Source of the DNA: Actinokineospora baliensis
GTDB taxonomy: Bacteria; Actinomycetota; Actinomycetes; Mycobacteriales; Pseudonocardiaceae
DNA length: 64,000 nt
Assembly: GCF_016907695.1 (NCBI RefSeq)
Contig: NZ_JAFBCK010000001.1
Coordinates: 6,870,001 to 6,934,000 of the forward strand
Direction: 5' to 3'
Shown: positions 28,924 to 40,900 of the stretch, in pieces
Numbering within the stretch: the first letter of the stretch is position 1
Layout: each line of letters begins with the position of its first letter
Notes under the pieces: generated by a model
What the model was told of the DNA's origin: nothing
Database searches by the model: none
What the model saw: the letters and a program-made list of their open reading frames with translations, nothing else
Position numbers and translations under genes: made by a program

Positions 28924-29613
28924 GTGCACCTGGTGATCGTCGACGACGAGGCGGCTGTGCGGGATTCGCTGTCGCGGACCCTGCGGTTCGAGGGGTACAC
29001 CGTCTCGACCGCCGCCGACGGGGCCGCGGCGCTGGGGGTGATCCGCGCCGAGCGGCCGGACGGGGTGATCCTGGACGTGATGATGCCGGTGCTCGGGGGG
29101 CTCGACGCGTGCCGGGTGCTGCGGGCCGAGGGCAACTACGTGCCGATCCTCATGCTCACCGCGCGCACCGGGGTCGACGACCGGGTGGCCGGGCTGGAGG
29201 CGGGCGCCGACGACTACCTGGTCAAGCCGTTCGCGCTGCAGGAACTGCTGGCCAGGGTGCGCGCCCTGCTGCGCCGCGCCGAGTACCACGCCGACACCGC
29301 CACGGACACCTCCTTGCGCTTCGCCGACGTCGTGCTCGACCCGGTCACCAGGGAGGTCGGCCGGGGCGGGCGGTCGCTGCGGCTGACCAGGACCGAGTTC
29401 GCGATCTTGGAGGTCTTCCTGCGCCACCCCCGCGTGGTGCTGACCCGCACCGCCATGTTCGACCACGTGTGGGGCTACGACTTCGGCGCGGCGTCCAACG
29501 GCCTGGACGTCTACGTCGGGTACTTGCGGCGCAAGCTGGAGGCCGAGGGTGAGCCGCGACTGCTGCACACCGTGCGCGGGGTCGGCTACGTGCTGCGGGA
29601 GGACCCGCTGTGA
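28924..29613 (+). CDS. OmpR-family response regulator (MprA-like)
   Basis: 229 aa. The receiver domain begins [13 protein letters not shown], the phospho-acceptor Asp is in [11 protein letters not shown] (about residue 50) and the switch Lys in YLVKPF. A C-terminal winged helix follows ([34 protein letters not shown]). GTG at 28924 fits the receiver start best, although no strong ribosome-binding site is seen. Overlaps the kinase gene by 4 bp. Confidence 0.93.
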   Translation: MHLVIVDDEAAVRDSLSRTLRFEGYTVSTAADGAAALGVIRAERPDGVILDVMMPVLGGLDACRVLRAEGNYVPILMLTARTGVDDRVAGLEAGADDYLVKPFALQELLARVRALLRRAEYHADTATDTSLRFADVVLDPVTREVGRGGRSLRLTRTEFAILEVFLRHPRVVLTRTAMFDHVWGYDFGAASNGLDVYVGYLRRKLEAEGEPRLLHTVRGVGYVLREDPL

Positions 29614-30989
29614 GGTTGTCGCTGCGGTCCCGGTTGACCGTCCTGGCCGTCGGCGCGGTCGCCGTCGCCGTGCTCGGGGTGGCGTTGACCTCGTGGTTGC
29701 TGGTGCGCGGCAAGCTCAACCGGGACTTCGACGACCGGCTGCAGTCCGCGGCCAAGGTCGCCGTCGCCGCCCGCTCGCCCGAGGCGGCACTCGGGTTCCT
29801 GAGCACAACACCGGCCCGCGACGAGCGCCGGGGGCCGCCGCGCCGTGACCCGTACGGGGTGATCGTGCAGTTCCTCGACGCCGATGGCCGGGTCACGGGT
29901 ACCGCGGGCGGTCCGGCGATCCCGGTCACCGGTCGCGCGATGCAGGCCGCCGCGGGGGTGGTGCCCAGGGCCCCCGAGGAGGTCTTGGTCAACGACGAGC
30001 GCTACCGGGTCCTGACGTTGCCGCGCGCCGACGGTGCCGCGCAGGTCGCGCTGGACGCCGAGGACATCGAGCGCACGCTGGCCGAGTTGGGCGCCTGGCA
30101 CGGGCTGGTCGGGCTGATCGGGGTCGCGCTGGCCGCCGTGGTGGGGTGGTTGGTGGCGCGCACGGCGCTGCGGCCGGTCGACGAGCTCACCGCCGCCGCG
30201 GAGGACGTGGCCAGGACGCAGGACCTCTCGGCCGGGATCGCGGTGCGCGGCACCGACGAGATCGCCCGTCTCGGTGGCGCGCTCAACGCCATGCTCGCCG
30301 CCCTCGCGAGCTCCCGCGAGGCGCAGCGCCGCCTGGTCCAGGACGCCGGGCACGAGTTGCGGACCCCGCTGACCAGCCTGCGCAACAACGTCGAACTGCT
30401 CGTGCACGCCGCCGGGAACGCCCGTGACCTGCCGGAAGAGGACCGCACCCGGCTGCTGGCCGACCTGCGCTCGCAGGCCGAGGAACTGACCACGCTGATC
30501 GGCGAGCTCGTCGAACTGTCCACAGGAGACCGGTCCCCGGAGGCCGAGGAGGTCGTCGACCTCGCCGACGTCGTCGGCCCGGCGGTGGAGCGGGCGCGGG
30601 CCAGGGCGCCCAGGGTGCGCTACACCGCGCAGTTCGAGCCCGCGGTGGTCCGGGCGCGGCCGGTGTCGCTGGAGCGGGCCGTGCTGAACCTGCTGGACAA
30701 CGCCGCCAAGTGGAGCCCGGACGGGGCGACGGTCACCGCCAGGGTCACCGCGGTCGACGGCTGGGCCAGGGTGGACGTCGACGACGAGGGGCCGGGGATC
30801 GCCGAGCAGGACCGGCCGCACGTCTTCGAGCGCTTCTACCGCGCCGAGGCCGCCCGCGCGCTGCCCGGGTCCGGCCTGGGGTTGGCCATCGTGGCCCAGG
30901 TCGCCGCCCAGCACGGGGGCGGCACGGACGTGGGCACCGCCCCGACCGGCGGCGCCAGGGTGTCGATCCTGCTGCCGCTGGTTTCTTAA
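29610..30989 (+). CDS. Sensor histidine kinase (MprB-like)
   Basis: 459 aa: transmembrane helices at about 8-30 and 150-175 enclose a short extracellular sensor. A HAMP linker follows, then the H-box [14 protein letters not shown] (His about 247), the N-box [12 protein letters not shown], and ATP-lid motifs [10 protein letters not shown] and [11 protein letters not shown]. Signals through the adjacent response regulator. Resembles the mycobacterial MprAB envelope-stress pair, but the stimulus cannot be read from the sequence. Confidence 0.94.
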   Translation: MRLSLRSRLTVLAVGAVAVAVLGVALTSWLLVRGKLNRDFDDRLQSAAKVAVAARSPEAALGFLSTTPARDERRGPPRRDPYGVIVQFLDADGRVTGTAGGPAIPVTGRAMQAAAGVVPRAPEEVLVNDERYRVLTLPRADGAAQVALDAEDIERTLAELGAWHGLVGLIGVALAAVVGWLVARTALRPVDELTAAAEDVARTQDLSAGIAVRGTDEIARLGGALNAMLAALASSREAQRRLVQDAGHELRTPLTSLRNNVELLVHAAGNARDLPEEDRTRLLADLRSQAEELTTLIGELVELSTGDRSPEAEEVVDLADVVGPAVERARARAPRVRYTAQFEPAVVRARPVSLERAVLNLLDNAAKWSPDGATVTARVTAVDGWARVDVDDEGPGIAEQDRPHVFERFYRAEAARALPGSGLGLAIVAQVAAQHGGGTDVGTAPTGGARVSILLPLVS

Positions 30990-31098
30990 CCAAGCGCGAC
31001 CGGGTTCTCATCGAACCTTCATGATCGTCAGCCATCGTCTCTGGTGTGCTGACCACCCACCTGCCCGCTGACGGCGCCGTCCACTGTGGAGGTGCCCG

Positions 31099-31923
31099 GT
31101 GCTGACGCTGGTCGCGGTCCTGTGCGCGGTCGCGGCGGCCTGTTGCTTCGCCGCGGGTGTCCGCGCCCAGCACCGGGCCGTGCGGGCGGCGGTGCCTATA
31201 GGCGCGTTGGGCTGGCGCGGGCTGGGCGAGGTCGTGCGCAGCCCGGGTTGGCTGGTCGGCGTCGGGATCGGCGTCGTGGGCAGCGGGTTGCACATCGTCG
31301 CGTTGGCGCTGGCCCCGGTGTCGATCGTGCAGCCGATCGGTGTGCTGGGGTTCGTGCTGGTCGTGCTCCTCGGCCGGGGCGCGGTCGACGCGCGGACCCG
31401 CAACGCGGTGCTGGCGGTCTGCGTCGGGGTCGGCGGGTTCGTCCTGATCGCGGCCGGGTCGCAGGTGGCGCAGGTGATCCCGGTCTGGCAAGCGCAGCTG
31501 CTGGTGGGTGTGGCCGTGGTGGTCGCGTTGCGGGCCAAGGGCGGGTGCACGCGGCTGAGCACGTCGGCTGCTGTGGTCTCCGGGCTCGGCTCGACCGTCA
31601 TGCACACCGCGGCGGGGTACTGGGGCACGACCGCGGGTCCGGTGCTGGCCGTCCAAGCGGTCGGGTTGCTGGTCGCAGGCGGCTTGCTGCTGCAGCGGGC
31701 GTACGCGCGGGGAACGGCCACCACCGCCATCGGCACCACCACCATCGTCGACCCCGTCACCGCGGTCACCGTGACCCTCCTGTTGGGAACCGCGCTCCCG
31801 AGCGCCACCGCCCTCGGCGCCCAGGTCGTCCTCGCCCTGGTCGCCGTCGCGGGCGTGCGCGCGCTGACCACACCGGACAGCACCCCCCTGCCCACCCGCC
31901 AACGCGACGCCGTCGCGGCGTGA
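31099..31923 (+). CDS. DMT-superfamily-like integral membrane protein
   Basis: 274 aa with about nine hydrophobic segments and the pattern of EamA/DMT-type proteins common in actinobacteria (LALAPVSIVQPIGVLGFVLV). GTG start with GGAGG 6 nt upstream. Substrate unknown. Downstream of the two-component pair by 109 bp, so it might belong to its regulon. Confidence 0.75.
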   Translation: MLTLVAVLCAVAAACCFAAGVRAQHRAVRAAVPIGALGWRGLGEVVRSPGWLVGVGIGVVGSGLHIVALALAPVSIVQPIGVLGFVLVVLLGRGAVDARTRNAVLAVCVGVGGFVLIAAGSQVAQVIPVWQAQLLVGVAVVVALRAKGGCTRLSTSAAVVSGLGSTVMHTAAGYWGTTAGPVLAVQAVGLLVAGGLLLQRAYARGTATTAIGTTTIVDPVTAVTVTLLLGTALPSATALGAQVVLALVAVAGVRALTTPDSTPLPTRQRDAVAA

Positions 31924-31945
31924 TCCCGAACGAAAGGCTCAGTAG

Positions 31946-32479
31946 ATGACCACACCGCAGGACCCGGACACCCCGCGGCCGGAGCCGGAGCAGCCCACCG
32001 CCCGCCTCGAGCACCCGACGGCCCAGCCCGCGGTGGAGCAGCCGGACGCCGATCAGCCCACGGTCGAGCAACCCGGTCCCGACCAGCACGGCACCGAACC
32101 GCCTCCCGTCGAGCCGCAGCACACCGCCGCGTTCGCCGCGCCCGCGCCTGTGGTCACCCGGTCCCGCTGGCGGCGCGCCGGTGCGGGAGTTGGACGGGTC
32201 GCCCGGCACCGCGCCACCCTCCTGGTCGCCGTGCTCCTCCTCGGGGCCGTGCTCGGCGCCGGGACGATGGCGCTGGTCCAGCACGGCAACCGCGACAGCC
32301 GCCCCGCCGTGGGCGACGCCCGCGAGCGCGTGGGCCCAGGCGGCCCGGGCGGCCGGTTCGAGCGCCGCGATGACCGCCGAGTGGGCCCGGGTGAGCGCGG
32401 GGATGACCGGCGCGGCGGTGACCAGCGTGGTGGTGACCGCGGCCGGGGCGACGACCGGCCTGGACCCGGGCACGGCTGA
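31946..32479 (+). CDS. Single-pass membrane protein with disordered, charged ends
   Basis: 177 aa, unknown. Residues 1-70 are Pro/Glu/Gln-rich, one transmembrane helix lies at about 90-112 (LLVAVLLLGAVLGAGTMALV), and the extracellular tail is Gly/Arg/Asp-rich (RRDDRRVGPGERGDDRRGGD). ATG with GAAAGG upstream, 22 bp after the DMT-like gene, probably one operon. Low-complexity composition prevents any function call. Confidence 0.65.
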   Translation: MTTPQDPDTPRPEPEQPTARLEHPTAQPAVEQPDADQPTVEQPGPDQHGTEPPPVEPQHTAAFAAPAPVVTRSRWRRAGAGVGRVARHRATLLVAVLLLGAVLGAGTMALVQHGNRDSRPAVGDARERVGPGGPGGRFERRDDRRVGPGERGDDRRGGDQRGGDRGRGDDRPGPGHG

Positions 32480-32725
32480 GCCGTCGCCCACTCCGCGGGT
32501 CCCCAGGACGTGTACCCCCAGGCGTCCGGGGACCCGCGGCCCCCACCCTGACCCACTGTCCGCTGTGGACACCAACCCCATCACGCCTGTGGGTTAACCC
32601 CTATCCGCTGAGGCAGGTCCCGCAGCGCGACCACTGCCACATCGCGTGACGATTGCGCGCCCAGTCTCCTCAGAACGAAGGCCCCCGCGCCGATTCCTTC
32701 ACCAGTGCTGAGGGAAGGGGCTTCG

Positions 32726-34348
32726 GTGAGCGAGCACGGAACCGGCCGACCGGTGCGCAACCCGGTCGCGCGCTGGCTGGCCAACCGCAAGGTCGGGACC
32801 AAGGTGCTGGGCACGGTGGGGTTGCTCGCCGTCGTCGCCGCCGGGGTCGGGGTGCTCGCCGTCGTGCGCATGGGGTCGATGGACTCCTCCGCGGAGAGCC
32901 TCTACAAGCAGGGCCTGCTGCCGGTCGAGCAGATCTACGAGGTCCGCGTCGACATGGAGAGCACCCGGCGCAACGTGCTCAACCACGCGCTGTCGACCAC
33001 CCCGGAGACGCTGGCCAAGTACGAGCAGGCGCTGCGCGACGACGACGCCGCCTTCACCGAGGACCTCGACGCCTACGCCAAGCACACCACCGACCCGTCG
33101 CTGGTCGAGCAGGTCCGCACGAAGTGGGCCGAGTACCAGCGCATCCGCGACGAGCAGGTGCTGCCCGCGGGCCGCGCGCACGACGTGGAGAAGGTCGGCA
33201 ACCTGCGCGACACGCTGCTGGTTCCCGCCGCCAAGGCCGCTGAGGACCTGGTCGTGCAGATGGTCAACCACGAGGTCGCGACCGCGGAGCAGCGCCGCCA
33301 GCAGGTCACCGACGACTACGAGTCGTCCCGCACCACGATCATCGTCGTCCTGGTCGTCGGCATCCTGCTGTCGCTTGGCGTGGGCTACTACGTCGTGCGC
33401 GGCATCCTGGGCGGCCTGCGCAAGGTCGGCACCGCCATCGCCGCGCTGGCCGACAAGGACCTCACCGGGCACGCGGGCCTGCGCGGCCGCGACGAGCTCG
33501 CCGTGATGGGCCGCGACCTCGACACCGCCATGGCCACCGTCCGCGCGACCGTGTCCGAGCTCGCCGGGACCGCGATCGCGCTGTCGTCGGCGTCCGTGCG
33601 GCTCTCGGAGGTCAGCGGCACGCTGAGCACCGGGTCGGGGCAGGCCGCCGAGCGCGCCGGGACGGCGGCCGACACCGCGGGACGGGTGAGCGAGAGCGTC
33701 CGGTCGATGTCGGTCGGCGCGCAGGAGATGACCTCGTCGATCGCCGAGATCGCCAGCAGCGCGGGCAAGGCGGCCGACGTCGCGCAGCAGTCGCTGGAGG
33801 CGGCCACCGATACCGGCACCCAGATCGCCGCGCTGGCCCAGGCCAGCTCCGAGATCGGCGAGGTGGTCAAGATGATCAGTGCCATCGCCGGTCAGACCAA
33901 CCTGCTCGCGCTCAACGCCACCATCGAGGCCGCCCGCGCGGGCGAGGCGGGCAAGGGCTTCGCCGTCGTCGCCAGCGAGGTCAAGGACCTGGCCCAGGAA
34001 ACGGCCAAGGCCACCGACGACATCTCCCGCCGGGTCGAGGCGATCCAGGCGGGCACCGCGGGCGCCGCCCGCTCGGTCCAGCAGATCCAGGAGGTCGTCG
34101 GCCAGATCACCGACCACTCCACCACGGTCGCCTCGGCGGTGGAGCAGCAGTCGGCGACCACGGCCGAGATGAGCCGCGCCATCGACGAGGCCGCCAAGGG
34201 CAGCGGCGAGCTCTCCGCCACCTTCGGCGCGGTCGCCGAGGTCACCACCGCGACCACCGACAGCGCCCGAGCCAGCCAGTCCGCCGCGGACGACCTGTCG
34301 ACGCTGGCCACCAAGCTCAACGCCCTAGTCCGCGTCTTCCACTACTGA
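32726..34348 (+). CDS. Methyl-accepting chemotaxis protein
   Basis: 540 aa chemoreceptor: transmembrane helix about 23-45, a four-helix-bundle sensor (about 50-205) of the 4HB_MCP kind, second transmembrane helix about 208-230, HAMP, then the coiled-coil signalling domain with the hairpin tip [23 protein letters not shown] at 32726 with GAAGGGG is preferred to the upstream start at 32705. No che genes lie in the window. A chemoreceptor suggests an organism with a motile stage, as known for some Pseudonocardiaceae; that is inference. Confidence 0.93.
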   Translation: MSEHGTGRPVRNPVARWLANRKVGTKVLGTVGLLAVVAAGVGVLAVVRMGSMDSSAESLYKQGLLPVEQIYEVRVDMESTRRNVLNHALSTTPETLAKYEQALRDDDAAFTEDLDAYAKHTTDPSLVEQVRTKWAEYQRIRDEQVLPAGRAHDVEKVGNLRDTLLVPAAKAAEDLVVQMVNHEVATAEQRRQQVTDDYESSRTTIIVVLVVGILLSLGVGYYVVRGILGGLRKVGTAIAALADKDLTGHAGLRGRDELAVMGRDLDTAMATVRATVSELAGTAIALSSASVRLSEVSGTLSTGSGQAAERAGTAADTAGRVSESVRSMSVGAQEMTSSIAEIASSAGKAADVAQQSLEAATDTGTQIAALAQASSEIGEVVKMISAIAGQTNLLALNATIEAARAGEAGKGFAVVASEVKDLAQETAKATDDISRRVEAIQAGTAGAARSVQQIQEVVGQITDHSTTVASAVEQQSATTAEMSRAIDEAAKGSGELSATFGAVAEVTTATTDSARASQSAADDLSTLATKLNALVRVFHY

Positions 34349-34356
34349 GACCCGAG

Positions 34357-34635
34357 ATGACCGCCCCCTACGCCTTCCCCCGCCCCACCCTCACCGACGC
34401 CGAGCGGGCGGTGCACCGCCTCTACCCCAACACCGGCGCCCAGGTGTGGTCCGCCCTGCTCGCCCGAACCCCCCTGACCGGCACCGAAACCGACGACCAG
34501 GCCCTCCTGGACCTCATCACCACCATGACCCGCTCGGACGAGGTCCTGTCCCTCTACGCCCAAGCCCTGCGCATCCGCGTCGACACCCACACCGCCCTCA
34601 CCGCCGCCCACGCCCTCGTCCGCGGCGCCGAATAG
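34357..34635 (+). CDS. Small protein of unknown function after the chemoreceptor gene
   Basis: 92 aa, helical, no membrane segment; contains TLTDAERAVHRLYPNTGAQVW in its first third. Starts 8 bp after the chemoreceptor stop and is probably co-transcribed. Ends 4 bp from the convergent Cys-rich gene. No family recognised. Confidence 0.6.
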   Translation: MTAPYAFPRPTLTDAERAVHRLYPNTGAQVWSALLARTPLTGTETDDQALLDLITTMTRSDEVLSLYAQALRIRVDTHTALTAAHALVRGAE

Positions 34636-34639
34636 CCGA

Positions 34640-34930
34640 TCAGGGCATGTCCTCCGGGATGGTCCACGTCCCCGAGGCGTCGAACGCCTCGCAACCGTCG
34701 TGTTCGAACTGGACCGTGCGGTCGAACGGCGATTCTGCGTTGGCGCAGGCACCGTGGTCGGATCCGAGGGTCCCTGCGAGGGGGAACCAGTAGCGGCAGG
34801 CACCGCATTGCTGCTGGTACCACTCGTCCTGGTACGCCACGTCGTCCACGTTTCGGTTGAGCCCGCTCACCCACCGGTCGTGTATCGCGTCGAGAGCACC
34901 CGGCTGCCGGGATACGTGATGGCTCACCAC
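34640..34930 (-). CDS. Cys-rich DUF3027-like protein, candidate immunity protein of the Rhs toxin
   Basis: 96 aa. The C-terminal part carries a Cys pattern (QCGACRYWFPL, DHGACANAESPFD, FEHDGCEAFD) that resembles the C-terminal module of DUF3027 proteins. The GTG start (34930) overlaps the Rhs stop by one base (TAGTGG), so translation is likely coupled. A small gene placed directly after a polymorphic toxin is the expected location of its immunity protein, but this family is not, to my knowledge, an established immunity family. The call is positional. Confidence 0.65.
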   Translation of the reverse strand: MVSHHVSRQPGALDAIHDRWVSGLNRNVDDVAYQDEWYQQQCGACRYWFPLAGTLGSDHGACANAESPFDRTVQFEHDGCEAFDASGTWTIPEDMP

Positions 34931-37900
34931 TACTTGCCCTCCAGGAGGCGTGCGATCCCGGCGGGTGTGGACACCCTGTTGTCGATGGTCACCGCGAGCT
35001 CGAAGAACCCGCCGTCCATCTGGCGCCCGCGGTCGTGTGTGATCACCTTCGCGCCGAGCTGCTTGGCGAGGTCATAGATCGCGGGGTCCTTCGTGCTGCC
35101 CGGAACTCCCATCTCACCCAACGATCGCACATTGTAACCGAGCCCGCGCAACCCCTCGGCCAAACGGGGGGACAGGTTCGCGTCGAGGATGTAGCGCTGC
35201 CCGGCGCCGCTGAAACCCGCTCGCTTGGCCATCTCGTTGCGGACAGCGTTGATCACCTGGTTGCGCAGGTTGGTAGCCGACCCGTTGATGATGTTGGACG
35301 TCACGGTCGCCATCCGGCTCGACGACGAGGCGGCCCACTTGCCCACGCCGGTCGAGACGAGCTTGCCCAGGACGCTGAAGCCGCCACCGAGGGCGCCGCC
35401 CATCACGGCACCCGCCACCGGGTCACCACCGGTCGACCCGGCGGACACAGCTCCGCCGGACGCGCCCGCCGCGACACCGCACCCGAACCACCCGATCGGG
35501 GTTGTCCCGCACACCGCGCCGACAGCCACCGCTGCCACGGTGCCCCGGATGACGCCGCACACGGTGCCGCAGCCGGGTTCGCGGTAGCCGGGGATCGGCT
35601 CAAGCATCCGCTTGCCCGCTTCGCCCACCGGACGCAGCTCGGCGTCGAAGTAGCGTTTGGACAGCTGCGCACCACCCGGCTTGGACACATCCGCGACGGG
35701 CTGTCCCTGCCAGTTCAGCTTGCTGGGGACATAGCCGTTGACCGTGGGCCAGCCGCTGGCCAACTGCCCCGTGGGTTGGTAGCCACAGCCATCACACCAC
35801 AGTCCGGTCGGGTCCCAGAAAGTCGCCGGGCTGTTGTTGGCGTAGGCGTACCCCGTCCACGACTGCGGGTCGGTGAAATCCTGCACCGGGTCGACCGAGA
35901 CGAAGCGACCGGTTGCGGGGTCGTAGTTGCGGGCGCCGATGTCCACCAGTCCAGTGGTGGTGTTGGCGGGCATGTTCAGGAAGCCGTGGTTGTCCGCCCA
36001 CGTCCCGCCCTGGGTCGCGCCGACCTGGTTGCCGTAGGGGTCCATCTCCCGGCGGGTCACCGAGAAGCCGACCGCGCTGACCGAGACCGACGTGGTGTTG
36101 TGGTGGTCGGACTGCAGGTACTCAGGGTTCGCGCCGCCGACCCGGCGGGCGACCACGGTGCCGTTGTGGGTGTAGTACCTGGTCCCGGTGATGACTCCCG
36201 TCGCGGTGTCGCGGGACCACTCCTGCCCTGGCAGGTAGAGGATGACCTTGCCAGGCTCCCGACGAATCAATTGGTTGCCGTCGGCGTCGTACACGTAGCC
36301 GGTGGTCCCCGTCGGGGACTGGACCTGCGTGAGTCGGTTCTCCTCGTTCCAGGTAAGCGTGTGCTGGGCCCCGCCGATGGTGCGGGTCGAGGTGTTGCCC
36401 GCGTTGTCGTAGCCGTGGGCGGTAGTGGTCGCCCCCGGACCGGTCGTGGTCGTAGACGTCAACGAGTGCGGCCGCGTGCCTCCTGCCGCCGGGTAGGTGT
36501 AGTTGGTGATGGTGTCGGCTTGACCGATGCCGTGCTTGGTCTGATTGGTGCGCAGGCCAATCTGGTTGATCGTCCACGACGTCCAGTACGGATCGGGTCC
36601 GCCAACGGTGCTCGTGCTCGGCGCCGCCACGCAGTTGTCCGTTGAGGTCCACGCCTCCGACAGCCGAGCGAGGCTGTCGTAGCCGAAGCACTGGGTGCGG
36701 GTGTTGCTCGCGGGGGCGCCCCGGTAGTTGACGATCTTCGTGAGGTTGCCCGCGGCGTCGTAGGTGTAGTTGAGGTCGTCAACCAGGGGGTCCGCGCGTT
36801 GAACCGACAGGTGCGAACGGGACAACCGGTGGGTGCGCGGATCGCGTTCGAACGAGAACTTGCCTGCGTTGCCCAGGGAACTCAGCTGGTACTCGACCGC
36901 CTCGCCCGAGGCGTTGTAGACGGATCCGGACACGTAGTCGAACGCGGCGCTGGTGCTCTTGAGCCGATTGCCGTACTTGTCGACGGTGAAGCTGAGGGCC
37001 TCGCCGGGCAAGCCCCCCTTCGTCGGCAATGCCATGCCGGTCAACTGGCCGGTCGTGGTGTACGAGAACGTCGTGGTCTGGAATCCGGCGAACCCGGTTT
37101 CCGACGTGGGCAGTTGGATGACCTGGTTCTGCGGCAGCCCCTGGCTGTTGTACCCGCCGACACCGACGAGGTAGTTGCCGTTGGCGGTATACCGCGTGCT
37201 GGAGGTGAGCTTGCCGACACCACCGGTCGCCGTGTCGTAGACCCACGTCGCCAACGTTGTCTTGCCCACCCCGCTCCCGCTGTACTGCGCGGTGCGGCGC
37301 CCGAGCACGTCGTAGTCGTAGCTAAGCACCTGTCCGCGCGCGTCGGTCGTCGTGGTGACCTGGCCTACCAGGTCGTATGTGTCGGTGGTCTGCCCCGCGT
37401 CGGGGTCGGTGGTGACCGTCTTCCTCCCGAGGAAGTCGAACTGGTACTCCCACTTGTTGCCTGCCGCGTCGGTGACCCGGTCGAGTTGACCCCGGTCGTT
37501 GTAGCGGAAGGTCGAGGTCGCCGCCGTCCCACCGGAGACAACGTTGCCGGTCACGGTCGGCTGCGTCAGGTATTGCCGGACCTCCACCTCGCGGCCCAGG
37601 GCATCGGTGACGGTCGCCTTGGTCACACCGCCCACGGCCGGGAACGTGGTGACCCGGTCTCCGCCGTACACGGTCGTCGTGGTGGCCTTGGCCGTGGTGC
37701 CTTGGTACGAGACGACGGTGGTTGGGCGACCGCTCGGGTCGTAGGTGGTCACGGTCCGGTCGTCAACGCTGGCGTCGGGGACGGTGATGAGGGTCGTGCT
37801 GGGCACTCCGGTCGTCACATAGCGGTTGTTGGACCTGATGGCCCATCCGTGCGAGTCATACGTGACCTCGTTAACAACTCGCTTCGTCACACCCGCGGGA

Positions 37901-40900
37901 TCGCTGACGTCGTCCTTCTGCACCTGTCGCGTCCTACCGAACGCATCGGTGAGGGTGACGGAGGTGACGTAGTTTGTACCGGTGCTGTAGTCGACGAGGT
38001 TGCGTTCGGTGAGCGCGAGCGGGCCGTTGTCCCGAACCAGGTAGGTGTACTCGGTGTTCGGGGTGTCGCCTGCGGACTTGGACCGACCTGGTCGCCACAC
38101 AGCCGTGACCCTGCCGAACACGTCGAGCGTCGACTCGGTGATCCGGTTGGCGATGTCCACCACGCGCACCGACGTGCCACGGGCGGGCTCGAATGTTGTG
38201 GTCGTGTTCTGGTTCTTGGCGTTCGTCATCACGACCTGCGCGAGCACCCCGCCATCAGCAGGTGTGTACGCGTTCTTGGTCTCCTGGTTGAGCGCGTCCT
38301 TCTGCGACAGAACGCGACCGGAGGCGTCGTAGGTCGTCGTGCTCGTGGTCGCCCAAGTGGGTTGCCCCGCGTAGGCGGTGGCCTTCTCGACCTTGGTGGT
38401 GTCGCCAACCGTGGCGACCACACCCGCAGTGGCTTGCGAGTCGAAGTAGCTGCGCTCTGACGAGACGATGGGTGCGGGCGCGATGACCTGTCCCGTTGTC
38501 GGGCACGCCGCAGTGGACTTCCAGACCTGGGCGACCCTGTCGCGGATCCACAGTGTTGTGTTGTCCGCGTAGCTCGTGGTCGTGCAGCCGTCGGTGATGC
38601 CGTCGGCGGAGTCGGTGACCGATACCGGACGCCCAACGGTGTCGTACCGGGTCAGCTGGGTGTTGGTCTGAACGCCGCCCGCGGCGAGGTTGTTGACCTT
38701 CTTGGTGCGCGTAATCCGGACGATGTCCGCCGTAGCAGCCGGCAGTCCCGCCCTAACACGTGTTCCCGTTGTCGCGAGTTTGGTCGGGGTATTGGTGCTG
38801 GAGCCGAGCTGCGCACCGCTGGTACCGAGGAACGTCTGCGATTCGTAGGCCATGCCCGCGAAGGCGTTGTCATCGGTGGTCGACTCCCCGAGGGAGTTGG
38901 TGACCGATGCGGTTCGCTGCTGGTTGCCGGGCAGGGTGTCGCCGTGCATGCCGCGGAAGTAGGTGGTGCGGACGAGGGTCTGCTTGTCGTACGCACCACC
39001 GATGCCGTTGACGGTGTTGCCTGTGCGGACCTCGACCTGCTTGTACCCGCGGAACTGCCCGTAGGTGCGGTAGGCGGGCTTCGTCACCTCGGCGTCGTCG
39101 TAATGCCAGGCGGGCGGATCCAAGTAGGTGTAGTCGGTGTTCTGCGTCGGGGAGATCCCGTTGGCGTCCTGCAGTTCGACACGGCTAACCGGGTACACGT
39201 GGAAGTAGTCCAGCGTGGGGTTCGCGTTGAGCGGCAGCCGCCAGTAGACCGGGTAGCAACGTTTGCCGTTGTTGGCGTTGTCAGTGGGTACCGATGTGGC
39301 CGTGCATTCGACGGGCAGGTATGTGACCCGGTAGCGACCACCAGTGGGCGTCGCGACCTCTTGGAGCCGCCAGTGCGCCATGGCGGGCTGGGAGTTGTAA
39401 CCGGAGACGCGGTTGTCCAGGAGTTGGCTGTTGAACACGACCGGTCCGGTCGAGGTGCCAACACCCGTTTCGGTGTACGCGGTGCGCACGATCTGGTCGA
39501 GGCGCAGGGATGGATCACCGAGACCGGGGAAACTCTGGGTCAGCGTGTGCGACTCCACGCGCACCGGAAGGGATCCAGTGCGATACCACGTGGAGATCTC
39601 GGTCAGCCGCTTGGTCGACCAGAAGCTGGGCGAGTGGTTGGCGCAACTGGTGGCGGGCAGGCACTGCTGGTCCTGCGGGGTGTCGGGCCAACTGGCCGCG
39701 TTGGCCGCGGTGAACTGGGCCGAGTCGCACGTGATCGCGCCCGCGGGCACACAGCGTTCGGACACGGCGAACCGCACCTCGGCGGGGGCGGGTGAGCCGT
39801 AGACGGAGCCGCTGATCTTGCGCAGGCCGTACTCGATCCGCTTGAGGGTGCCACCCCGGGTGTAGACCACACCGGAGTTGCCGTTGTTGGCGCCGTAGTA
39901 GTTGGTCTCAGGCGTGTAGTAGTAGATGGCGGCGTTGCCGTGTGGGTCTTCGACGTAGTCGAGGTTCCAACGCCAGCCCTGCGTGCAGGACGATTGCGCG
40001 AAGCCCGCGGCGTTGTAGCAGGGGTTGCCGACACGGGGCCCGTAGACGGGCACTGTCCAGGTGGAGTTGGTGGCGTCCTGCGTGGTGCGACCGGGTGCCG
40101 AGTTGAGCCCGAAGTAGAACTTGGAACCATCGGTGGTGGTGATACGCCAGTGCTCGCCGTTGAGCGCGCCGTTGGCCGCCGAGTAAACCTGCTCGACCCG
40201 GGTCCCGTCGTCGTTGGCTTGCCTCCAAGTGCCGGTTGCGTCATCACGGACCAGCGAGGTCGCCCGACCACCGAGGCTCATGCTGACGATCTCACCCGCC
40301 CAGCACAGGTCAGCCGTCTGCTGCGCCTGCGGCAGGGTCGTGTCATCCGCACACGTGCGATAGGTCCGCTCAATGAAGCCCGGGGTGTAAGACCAACCCT
40401 GCCCCACCCAGGAACTCTGGTTGTTGGTCGCCGCGGTGCGCCCGTCGACCGTGGCCGAGTTGTACGTCAGGGACACCTGGGGGGCCACATCGTTTCCGCT
40501 GGCGGTCGGGGGGACCGCAACAGGGTAGGACCAGGTGAAGGCGCCGGTGTTGCCCGAAACGGCCCAGCTCTCGGCCGGGGCGAGGGAGCTCGCGGAGAAC
40601 GCCCCGTTGGTCCCATCGGCCGCGCCGGTCGCGGCCAAGACGGTTGTGCCGCGGCGCAGGGCGAGGTCGGTGGACACCGATTGCGCGGTGGCGTCGTTCT
40701 GTGTCTTGACCGGAGTCTGGACCTGGCAGGTGGGCAGCTGCGGGGTGGTCAGGACGCACTCGGGGAGTCGGACGAGGCGCAGTCTGCTGCCCAGGTCGGC
40801 GCCGGAGGCGTATCGGAAGGTGGCGTAGTCGAGCAGCACCTTGGCGTTGTCGAGCTCCCCCCCGTTCGGCTGCAGCGCGATGACGACCGCCGTGCCCGAT

